From contig CAVYZK010000008.1 of assembly GCA_963772935.1 (NCBI GenBank), positions 516,938 through 580,937 on the forward strand: a stretch of 64,000 bases of DNA, written 5' to 3'. Positions 47,006 to 54,135 of this stretch are shown here, one piece after another. Source of the stretch: JANNNF01 sp963772935. GTDB lineage: Bacteria; Pseudomonadota; Alphaproteobacteria; Rhodobacterales; Rhodobacteraceae. The translations under genes were made by a program, and so were the position numbers. Every line of letters starts with the position of its first letter. Positions within the stretch are counted from its first letter, which is position 1. The notes under the pieces were generated by a model. The model searched no databases and was not told the DNA's origin. It was given only the letters and a program-made list of their open reading frames with translations.

Positions 47006-47131
47006 TGCGTGGATGGTGGCGTGTCGAGAACCGTTTCTTGATCGCTGAGACCGAGGGGAACCTTGTAGTTGTCTCTTGCGAAGCGATTGGCGCAGCCGTA
47101 GCGCAGTAGCGCTAGTCCGCATAGCTGTCCC

Positions 47132-47573
47132 CCGGAGTTTCGTCCCAGCAACCTAGGCCGCAGCATAGGCGACAGAGAACCCTATTTCAGGTGGGGAACA
47201 CTAGGGGGGGTCAGATCGGGCCGAACCGCGAAAATCGTTTGCATGTTGGACCGCCAGATCACAAGCAGCATCGCGACCGGTAACTGTTGCACTTCAATGG
47301 CTTAGCGGAACATGCAACTGGCGATGTGGCCCTGCGGCCCGATTTGCATGTTCCGCACCGTCGAAAACAGCCATTTTTTGCCGTCGCACCTGTGCTCAAC
47401 CTTCGATTTAATGCCCATTTTACGGGGTGTTAAACGGTGCCCGGCGCGCGCTGGCCCTCGCCCCTCAATTGGCCCTCAAGGCCACCAATCGCGCCAATTC
47501 AGCCTTCTGTGCAGATTTGCCCCGCAGCGCCCCGCCAGCCAGCCTCGGCCAACTAAGCCCCCGTTTTCACGCG
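47132..47573. other. Intergenic stretch with one perfect inverted repeat
   Basis: I see no gene. GCGGAACATGCAA (47305-47317) and TTGCATGTTCCGC (47344-47356) form a perfect 13-base inverted repeat with a 26-base spacer. This is the last cargo segment before the phage end. Confidence 0.5.
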
Positions 47574-47641
47574 CATAACCGGACATTCCTAGCAATAACC
47601 AGACAATCCCGGCTGAGTGCGGATACTTGTGTCACCTTACA
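47574..47641 (-). repeat. Repressor-side end of prophage A
   Basis: Reading inward on the minus strand: TGTAAGGTG, then ACACAAGTATCCGCA (47632-47618), then two related repeats, TTGTCTGGTTATTG and ATGTCCGGTTATG. The first 24 bases agree with the end at 5195 at 19 positions. Repeated short sites at an end are typical of transposase-binding arrays in Mu-like phages. Confidence 0.65.
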
Positions 47642-47646
47642 TTGTT

Positions 47647-47807
47647 TGTAGCGCGACAAAAGTTTCCGCACGGAATTACACAAGTATCCGCATCATGCGG
47701 GTTTTGGTGGGGCGGGGGTGTAGCAGGCGGGTGGACCAACATCCACTATGTTAGGAGACTGTGGGCACAGGCCTAGTGTTGTCGCCTGACGAAGGTTTCC
47801 AGTCTGC
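47647..47807 (+). repeat. Tail-side phage end, copy 2 (prophage B)
   Basis: Begins TGTAGCGCGACAAAAG and carries the site-like units at 47656-47670 and 47678-47692. It matches 5195-5362 with scattered indels. The second unit is also an exact 15-base inverted partner of 47618-47632 in the end of prophage A. Confidence 0.75.
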
Positions 47808-48060
47808 CACGGTGAACATGCGAGGTCGCCAGGGCCGAAGGTCCGGGGCAGCAGCTATGCGGACTCTGCTGCTGTTCCTTCTGAAACCGCAAAACGCGAC
47901 GTTTGTTTGCTGGCGCAACCTGTATCCGTCTCTTCGGTGGAAAATTTTTGGAACTTGTGAAGAAAAGTTCATAGCCTCTGAAGCACTTGACTGCAGAGGC
48001 TAATGACTGGCAAAGATCGGTCCAAACAAACCTTGCCCGTGTGGCAGCGGACGAAAGGAG

Positions 48061-48360
48061 GTGCTGCTGCGGTCGGCATCGCCCAGAGGAACAACGAATC
48101 CCCCCGACCTACCTGTTGCTGAATCAACAGAGCCCGAGCGGACGAAAGGAGACGCCAGAACCGAGGGGTCGGGCAAACCGATTGTCGCAGCAAGTCGAAA
48201 GGCCATCATTGTTGAGTCGAAGAACCGCCTCCTTTTCTCAAGGCATTGGAAAACGTTTCCCGACTTCTCGATGCCTAATAGCGGGTGTAGGGGTTCGGAG
48301 TGGTGCAATGCGGAGATCGGAAAGCCCGAATCCGAGCGTCACGAATTATTCGATGAATGA
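48061..48360 (+). CDS. Hypothetical protein, cargo of prophage B
   Basis: A 99-residue frame ending ...IGKPESERHELFDE, with KPIVAASRKAIIVESKNRLL in the middle. It couples to the next frame by ATGA at 48357. The N-terminal part is low in protein character, so the true start may be later. Not recognised. Confidence 0.3.
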   Translation: MLLRSASPRGTTNPPDLPVAESTEPERTKGDARTEGSGKPIVAASRKAIIVESKNRLLFSRHWKTFPDFSMPNSGCRGSEWCNAEIGKPESERHELFDE

Positions 48361-48755
48361 GAGCTTTTGCCTGGACCAGCAGGAGTTTGACCTCTGAGAC
48401 GGGGAAGTTCGGAGCACACGAGATTAACGGGCTGCGACCTGTTACTCGGATTGGGAGAACAACCTCTATTGACTTGGAGCACAACGTTGATCTGCAGGCG
48501 CTATGGTTACGAGACGAAAAGATCAGTCAAATTTCCGAGGTGCTTTCGACGAATCACGATTGCCGGGGTGCTCATCAAGGAGGTGACGAACTAATCCTCG
48601 AAGATGAGACAGACCGGAGAACAAAGCACTGCGAGTTCGCAGCGATCCACAAGGCTAGTGGCAAGCGCGACTCTGTCGAGGCCAAGACGCGGACGAGTGA
48701 TGGTCTACTGGAAAGACTGAAAAGATGGCAGGAACTCGCATCAAAAGCCGACTGA
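48357..48755 (+). CDS. Hypothetical protein, cargo of prophage B
   Basis: 132 residues. HNVDLQALWLRDEKISQISE is followed by a charged region rich in E, D, K and R, ending LERLKRWQELASKAD. It starts within the stop of the upstream frame. Composition is lower in GC than phage genes. No family recognised. Confidence 0.35.
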   Translation: MRAFAWTSRSLTSETGKFGAHEINGLRPVTRIGRTTSIDLEHNVDLQALWLRDEKISQISEVLSTNHDCRGAHQGGDELILEDETDRRTKHCEFAAIHKASGKRDSVEAKTRTSDGLLERLKRWQELASKAD

Positions 48756-48837
48756 GGCAAAACCATAATGATCTTCATGGCGGACTCCTCAAAACCGTCG
48801 GAAGCGGAGCGATTATTTCATCGATATTAACGCGCCC

Positions 48838-49633
48838 ATGGACACAAACATCAGTCGAGGAGTAACCGTCGAGAAGATACTAGACGCTGCAACCAAGAAA
48901 ATCATGGACTACGAAAACAACCCGCAGGCTCCCAACGCTGAAGCCTTTGTCTACATAACGAATATGGCGATGCACCGGCATCTGTATAAGCGTCCGATAC
49001 TGGCCGTCTCCCGCAATTCGGGTTTAGGATCGCGGATTTCAACAGACCCGGACATTTCGGCTTCGCTGAGAGAATATGCTTTGGACCAAAAGTATAAGCA
49101 GCTGTTCGCCATCATGGACGCGTTTAGAAAGGTCGGTCATTTTCCAACAACCTTTGACGGCTCCTTGCCTTCGGACAACATCCCGGGCGTGCCAGAACGG
49201 CTTCAGATTGGGCAGACGTATGACTTCACGGAACTTTATCCCCGGAGGTTTGATCGGAACGGTGCAATCTGCTGTTGTCATGGAAAACACTAAGGTGGCA
49301 TACGTCCGAGTGAACACGCCAGATGGACAGGGGCACTTACTGGCTGAGCCGATGAGCGATGCCGCGTTCGCGGATTATTTGGAAAACAAAGAAGCCTACT
49401 TCGGAAAAATTCAGCACGTCAGCAAAACATTAAAGACTCCATACGAATTCTTCTGCCGCATGATGGAAATCTATGCCGACTATGATCGAGCCCAGCTTGC
49501 GGTTCAAATGAGTATGAAACCCGACGACCCTCGCATCGCGCGCATGTCAGAGCAAGAACTGAGAGAACACATCAGCGAACGAATCGCGCTTCAAGTCGCT
49601 AATAAGAAGACGTCCGCGCTCGATGCCGAGTAA
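48838..49633 (+). CDS. Hypothetical protein, cargo of prophage B, one frame slip
   Basis: About 265 residues when joined near 49,250. Part 1 is MDTNISRGVTVEKILDAATK, then ending LQIGQTYDFTELYPRRFD. Part 2 is QSAVVMENTKVAYVRVNTPD, then LAEPMSDAAFADYLENKEAY, then FFCRMMEIYADYDRAQLAVQ. A helical N-terminal half and an alpha/beta C-terminal half can be seen. It occupies the same cargo slot as the Abi_C pair in prophage A. Not recognised. Confidence 0.55.
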
Positions 49634-49844
49634 TTGATATCCCTTGCAAATGTCACTCAAAAAAAACTCAATGATCTGCTGCGCGCAAAGAGCTTGAGCA
49701 TTTGAGTTCGTGAGATCGAGAGAGCTGACTTTCGCCATGGCGCAGAAACTTGGCAGCTTTGGGTTCGAAGCCGTCATCTGATGGTTTCATTCAGGAACGT
49801 TGGGCCGTGTATCTTGTGAATCCCTTCATGCCCAGTCTGGCAAC
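49634..49844. other. Intergenic stretch with dispersed repeat
   Basis: Bases 49764-49815 resemble the reverse complement of 44462-44517. Otherwise I see nothing here. Confidence 0.4.
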
Positions 49845-49970
49845 CTACGCGCCTTTGAAACCACGACTAGAAAGTATGAGCGAAGCGTTTCCGCCCGGCC
49901 CCACCTTGATACAGCCCGCCACTGGGTTCCAAGTGGCGTCCGTCCATTCGATATCGGTCTTCTGTGCCAT
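49845..49970 (-). pseudogene. Truncated N-terminus of a Gp37/Gp68 (DUF5131) family protein
   Basis: MAQKTDIEWTDATWNPVAGC, then IKVGPGG, matches the start of the phage Gp37/Gp68 family (IEWTDATWNPVxGCxKVSPGC). The frame then leaves the family, lacks the HCYAE cysteine motif and stops after 41 residues. It is a broken end left by a rearrangement. Confidence 0.6.
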
Positions 49971-50028
49971 GGCTGCAGCTCCTCGTTTTCAAGACAGCAC
50001 CGCGACGGCCCCGCGAGAAGAACAGTCC

Positions 50029-50655
50029 TCAGGCATCCGATTTAATGCAAGTCGCATCCTGCTTGGCAAGCTGGTTGCTCTGGTCGTCCATGCAGCGGCG
50101 CATTTGCTGCAGACTACGGCGCAGTCTTGTGCGGATGGTGTTGAGCGGCACTTTGTAGTGTCGGGCCAGATCGGCATAGCTCTCGCCATAAAGATAGGCT
50201 GCCTGCAAGGCGTGAGACTGCTCAGGGTCGAGTGTTCTGAAACATGCCACGATCTGTCGGGAATGTGCACGGGCTGTGAGCCGTTGCTCAATGTCGATGC
50301 CCGTGGCTGTCAGATCGTCCATTTCTACATGGTCTGTGAGCGGGGAGAATTGACGGAGCAGATCTATCGCATGATAGCGGCCGATGGTAAAAATCCATGT
50401 CTCGCCGTTCCCACGCGCTTGATCATAGCTTTGTGCGCGGAGCCAAATGCGCAGATAGACCTCTTGCACAGCATCTTCCGCGCCTGCCCTGTTGCCCAGC
50501 ATACGAAGCATCACGCCCATCATCCGTCCTGACGTGACGCGATAAAGCTCACCAAAAGCGACCCGATCCTGCTTTGCTATGAGGCATAAAAGATTGGAAA
50601 TTTGGCAGCTCTCTGTTTCCGGCCGGACTGTGTCCTGCACAAGCGTAGCCACCAT
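50029..50655 (-). CDS. ECF-type RNA polymerase sigma factor
   Basis: About 208 residues from MVATLVQDTVRP. Region 2: MMGVMLRMLGNRAGAEDAVQ, EVYLRIWLRAQSYD and WIFTIGRYHAIDLLRQ. Region 4: LQAAYLYGESYADLARHYKV followed by PLNTIRTRLRRSLQQMR. Such sigma factors are normally followed by an anti-sigma gene. Here the downstream 60 bases lead into the broken Gp37/Gp68 fragment, so the partner is missing and the sigma factor may be unregulated or a relic. Confidence 0.82.
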   Translation of the reverse strand: MVATLVQDTVRPETESCQISNLLCLIAKQDRVAFGELYRVTSGRMMGVMLRMLGNRAGAEDAVQEVYLRIWLRAQSYDQARGNGETWIFTIGRYHAIDLLRQFSPLTDHVEMDDLTATGIDIEQRLTARAHSRQIVACFRTLDPEQSHALQAAYLYGESYADLARHYKVPLNTIRTRLRRSLQQMRRCMDDQSNQLAKQDATCIKSDA

Positions 50656-50930
50656 TGAGGGCTCTCCAAATGAAAGGTCGGGTGATTTTCCGGATCGGCC
50701 TGATGTTGTAAAACTAGTCAGGAATAGAACTCGCCAAGGGGGCACAAAGTTCCGGGATATCGCGGCCAATCTGAATCAGGGCACAGATCGGGAGAACGGA
50801 CCCGGGAGACGCGTCGCCTTCGGCCGCGATGATGCAGCTCGTCTTCACCACCACTAAGTGGAATCCGGCAAGGATTTCGCGAGGCTGGAGACGCCCTTAA
50901 ACGCCCGTTAAACCCCCTCTCTAAGCCCCT

Positions 50931-51233
50931 TCACACCTCCACCTTCATCGCCTGCTCGAACATCCCGTCCATCGCCTCGTCGGTGAAGTCCAGCAGCCAG
51001 CCCAGCTCGTCGATGGTCTGCGACAGGCGGTGCCAGTCACGGGCGTTTGCGATGGTTTCGCGCATGGCCCAGGGGGTGGCGGCGTCGGCGGCCATGGCGT
51101 CGAGCACGGCGCAGACCGAGGGGCCGAGGGTCAGGCGGCCTTGCAGGCGGCTGCAGACCATGGTGGCGCGGCGGGCGGCGAGGTCGGCGCTGGCCTGCGC
51201 GCTTTGGCTGATCATCCGGGTCCAGTCGATCAT
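50931..51233 (-). CDS. Copy in prophage B of the 100-aa terminal tail gene
   Basis: Nearly identical to 8112-8414 (a few residues differ: SQSAQ for SRREQ, ELGWLLD for EMGWLLN). The frame is intact and overlaps the next gene by four bases. Confidence 0.75.
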   Translation of the reverse strand: MIDWTRMISQSAQASADLAARRATMVCSRLQGRLTLGPSVCAVLDAMAADAATPWAMRETIANARDWHRLSQTIDELGWLLDFTDEAMDGMFEQAMKVEV

Positions 51234-51568
51234 GCGGCGTCCTCCATGGGTGCGGTGTAGCGGGGCAGATCGACCGGGCCATCCGCGCCGGTGATGATCG
51301 GATCAGGGTGGGTGACCGCCTGCGCTTCGGGCGGGGCGGGCCAAGGGATGGCCCCGTGCGGCAGCAGCAGCGTCAGGTGGATCGCACCGCCGGTGCGGGT
51401 CACATCGGACGCGAGCCACGGGCAATCCACCGCCTCGCGCGGCAGAACGGCACCTTCCGGCAGGGCGGCAAAATCAAGCGCCTCGCCGTTCAGGATCAGC
51501 GTGTCGCCCCGGGTCTCGACGGCCAGCAGGCCTTCCATGCGGATCGGGGTCAGGGTCAGGTGGAACAT
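51230..51568 (-). CDS. Copy in prophage B of the 112-aa gene after the tail fibre
   Basis: An intact frame, MFHLTLTPIRMEGLLAVETR...; it ends RYTAPMEDAA. It shows the correct length for the frame-broken gene at 8411-8751. Confidence 0.75.
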   Translation of the reverse strand: MFHLTLTPIRMEGLLAVETRGDTLILNGEALDFAALPEGAVLPREAVDCPWLASDVTRTGGAIHLTLLLPHGAIPWPAPPEAQAVTHPDPIITGADGPVDLPRYTAPMEDAA

Positions 51569-51580
51569 GGTCTCTCTCCT

Positions 51581-52898
51581 CTAGAACCAGCGGCCAACGG
51601 CCATCACGCGCAGCGCATCGGCCCGGCGGGCATCGGTCTTGTCGCGGGTGGACAGGGTGGCGGTTGTGGTGCCCGGCGCTGCATCCAGCGTGGCGCAGGA
51701 CAGCACGGTGGCGACGGCCGTGCCGGTGACCACAGGGGCTGCAATGAATGCCGCAGGAAAGGTCCAGACCACGCCTGCCGAGGCCGAGGCGGTCAGGGTC
51801 TGCGTGCAGATCTGGGTGCCATCGGCAAAGCGGACGTATTCGCCATTGGCCGATGTGCCGCGTTCGATCAGCGCGCCGGTGGGTGCGCCAGAGGTCTGCG
51901 CGACCGTGCCAAGGGTCGGCTGCGAGACCGGATACCACGGCTGCCACACGCCCCGCGATCGCCTTGCGCTGCCAACTGACCGGCAGGCCGTTCTGGGCGC
52001 TGACCGTCTGCAGGATGTTGTTGGCATTGGTGCGCAGGGTCAGCACGGTCGCTGCCGCCGAGGCGGACAGGCCGGTCGGACGGGTGCCAGTCGTTGTCGC
52101 ATCAATCCGCTTTTGCCCGGTGGGCTCGGTCTGGCTGTCAAGATCGGCGAGCAGCCCGGTGCTGCCCGTCACCCCCCAGCCAAAGACGCCACCCGCCGCC
52201 TGCACCCGCGCCAGCCTGCCGACCGTCGTGTCATAGGGCGTGGCCATCACGGCCGTGCCCGTCATCAGCACATCCAGTTGCAGGATGGTCGAGGTCAGCA
52301 GCAGCGCCTGCACCCCGTTGATCGCCACGGCCACCTGGTCAGTGGCCGGGCTGAACAGCCCCGTTGCCGCCCCGCCAAGCGCCAGGGCCGGTGCCCCGAC
52401 AGCCCCCGGTGGCAGCCGCAGCGCACCCCCGGCAGGCCCGGCCAGGGCAAAGGTCAGCCAGCCCGTCGCGGTCGCCACGATCAGCGTGCTGCGCCCGGCC
52501 AGCAAGGCCACCGACGTCGCACCGTCGATGGTATCGGACCCCGCCCGCGTCAGGGTGATCACCCCGGTGCCGCCATTGCGCACAATGGCCTGCCAGCCCG
52601 GCCCTGCCGCTGCCACCGTCGGCAGGGTCAGCGCCCAGGTGCCGCTGGCATCCACCAGCACCCCCCGGTTGGCGATGGTCAGGGTGGTGGCAGCGGTGCG
52701 GGTCAGGATCGCGCCGAACGGAATGCCCAGCAGTGCCGCCGCCTCGGCAACCGTGCCGCCGGTGCCCAGCAGGCTCGACAGATAGCTGCGCAGATCGGTC
52801 AGCGCGGACTTGAACGCACCCGTGTGGAACGCAACCGCCCCCCATTCGCCCAGGTCAAGCGCCGTCAAGGTAGGCCAGCCTGTCGTCAGGACGCACAC
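51581..52898 (-). pseudogene. Tail fibre copy in prophage B, N-terminus replaced by a muB scrap
   Basis: The C-terminal 410 residues follow the fibre at 8764-9999 closely, with one slip near 51,955. Upstream of GAFKSALTDLRS the frame reads LTALDLGEWGAVAFHTG, the C-terminus of MuB, and then translated muA scrap. The fusion stays in frame from an ATG at 52898. The normal fibre start is lost. Confidence 0.75.
52817..52865 (-). pseudogene. muB scrap (49 bp)
   Basis: It matches 36939-36987 of prophage A with about two differences. It joins the fibre gene at a short shared sequence (aacgc-ccc). Confidence 0.75.
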
Positions 52899-52955
52899 CT
52901 TCGATCAGGGCCAGCCATTCCCAGATCGTGCGCGCGCCGATACCGCGCAGCTTTG
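52866..52955 (-). pseudogene. muA scrap (about 90 bp)
   Basis: It matches 39378-39468 (caaggtaggccagcctgtcg ... cgcagctttgc) with few differences. It joins the muB scrap on the left and the dam scrap on the right through shared TGC. Confidence 0.75.
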
Positions 52956-53086
52956 CACACGCGCCTGTCAGGTGTCGTCATCGAATGCCTGGACTGGAAA
53001 GACTGCATCCGGCGCTATGACGGCCCCGGCACCCTGTTCTATCTCGACCCGCCCTACTGGGGCTGCGAGACGGATTACGGGAAGGC
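52954..53086 (+). pseudogene. dam scrap (about 133 bp)
   Basis: It matches 44079-44211 and includes the catalytic DPPYWG segment. It keeps the correct frame where the full gene in prophage A is slipped. Homology ends at gaaggc (53086), which marks the right limit of recognisable phage DNA. Confidence 0.75.
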
Positions 53087-53167
53087 AGCGGGACCACCCC
53101 GTTACCGGCTGCAGCGGTTCGGTTCAGCTGTATACTGCATCGCGCAGACACCGCCGCCGGGGTCGCT

Positions 53168-54055
53168 TCAGGCAAGATTGGCAGCAAAGAATGCCAGCGT
53201 GCGGTCCCAGGCGAGATCTGCCGCCGCCTTGTCGTAGCGGGGCGTGCTGTCGTTGTGAAAGCCGTGATTGACGCCCGGATAGATATGCGCCTCATAGCGG
53301 GTGCCTGCGGCTTTCAGCGCGGCCTCATATTCGGGCCAGCCCGCGTTCACCCGCTCGTCCAGTTCTGCATAGTGGATCAGCAGGGGGCACTTGATCTTGG
53401 GAACATCCGCAGCGGCCGCCTGACGACCATAGAACGGCACGGCCCCGCCAAGTTCCGGATAGGCCACGGCTGCCGCGTTGGCCACGCCGCCGCCATAGCA
53501 GAAGCCGGTGATGCCGATGCGCCCGGTCGTCGCTTCATGTGCCATCAGCCATTCGACGGCGGCAAAGAAATCATTCATCAGCTTGGTGCTGTCAACCGTG
53601 GCCTGCAGTTCGCGACCTTTCTCGTCGTTGCCTGGATACCCGCCGACACTGGTCAAACCGTCTGGCGCCAGTGCGACGAACCCGGCTTTGGCCACACGGC
53701 GGGCCACGTCCTCGATGTATGGATTCAGCCCTCGGTTCTCATGGACCACCACCACACCCGGAACTTTGCCTCTCGCGGCCGCCGGGCGCACCAGGTAGCC
53801 GCGCACCTCGCCATGGCCATTGGGCGACGGATACATCACATACTCGGCCACGATATCTTCATCGGTTAAGCTGACCTGCTGCGCGAGGGCGTAGTCCGGG
53901 CTCATCATACCCAGCACCGCCATCGCGGTCAGGCCCCCGACGGTGAACTTGCCCGCGCGGTCGAGAAACTCGCGTTTGGTGATTTTGCCATGGGCGTAGA
54001 AATCATAAAGCTCCAGAAGCTCGGGATGAAAGTCCTTGGCTGTCATGCGGGTCAT
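53168..54055 (-). CDS. Dienelactone hydrolase family protein
   Basis: 295 residues. The N-terminus has a Tat-like TKREFLDRAGKFTVGGLTAM segment, so it may be exported. The alpha/beta-hydrolase core shows VVVVHENRGLNPYIEDVARR, nucleophile cysteine in GFCYGGG, the aspartate region HYAELDERVNAGW and histidine in GVNHGFHND. It is host DNA just right of prophage B. Substrate not determined. Confidence 0.88.
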   Translation of the reverse strand: MTRMTAKDFHPELLELYDFYAHGKITKREFLDRAGKFTVGGLTAMAVLGMMSPDYALAQQVSLTDEDIVAEYVMYPSPNGHGEVRGYLVRPAAARGKVPGVVVVHENRGLNPYIEDVARRVAKAGFVALAPDGLTSVGGYPGNDEKGRELQATVDSTKLMNDFFAAVEWLMAHEATTGRIGITGFCYGGGVANAAAVAYPELGGAVPFYGRQAAAADVPKIKCPLLIHYAELDERVNAGWPEYEAALKAAGTRYEAHIYPGVNHGFHNDSTPRYDKAAADLAWDRTLAFFAANLA

Positions 54056-54135
54056 GGGCTTCTCCTTTTGTCGGTGTGACTGAAACGTAGCGCGAATTGC
54101 CCCCCGTCCCGATCACGGATGCGTCAGTTCGACCC

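Larger units (their letters stand above)
45800..47131. repeat. Two-copy tandem duplication, period about 664 bp
   Basis: Copy 1 (45800-46463) and copy 2 (46464-47131) match at more than 90 percent for most of their length. Both begin with c-t-t-(c/a)-GTCCGCATAGCGGCTGTCGT. A third truncated start is seen at about 47,110 (agtccgcatagct). Each copy holds one small membrane-protein gene. Confidence 0.85.
5195..47641 (-). mobile_element. Mu-like transposable prophage A, nearly complete (about 42.4 kb)
   Basis: The element contains a MuA-type transposase, MuB ATPase, Mor-like regulator, Mu-like head genes (gp28, gp29, F, G, I, T) and a siphovirus tail with GTA-like tip genes. This resembles the published Rhodobacter transposable siphophages. 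I propose ends at 5195 (TGTAGCGCG, inward right) and 47641 (TGTAAGGTG, inward left). The termini agree at 19 of 24 positions and both include ACAmAAGTwTCCGCA (m = A/C, w = A/T). The flanks ttgta (5190-5194) and ttgtt (47642-47646) could be a 5-base target duplication with one mismatch. Ends and duplication are inferred; gene content is seen directly. Confidence 0.75.
47647..53086 (-). mobile_element. Second Mu-like prophage, remnant B, collapsed by internal deletions
   Basis: It starts with the same tail-side end as prophage A, only five bases after A stops, in the same orientation. Then come different cargo (47.8-50.9 kb), near-identical tail-fibre genes (50,931-52,816) and collinear scraps of muB (52,817-52,865), muA (52,866-52,955) and dam (52,954-53,086). 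At least three deletions removed about 30 kb. The distal phage end is not seen. It cannot move by itself. Confidence 0.75.

Noticed and set aside
5195..47807. Reading the long direct repeats as attL/attR of a tyrosine-integrase island
   Set aside because: No integrase gene is present between them, and a Mu-type transposase is. The repeats fit better as the same end of two tandem Mu-like phages.
49750..50532. 260-codon plus-strand frame over the sigma factor
   Set aside because: The minus strand has clear ECF sigma regions 2 and 4; the plus frame is its shadow.
51639..53237. Long plus-strand frame across the prophage B scraps
   Set aside because: Same shadow effect over the fibre copy; only its short dam segment (DPPYWG) is real.
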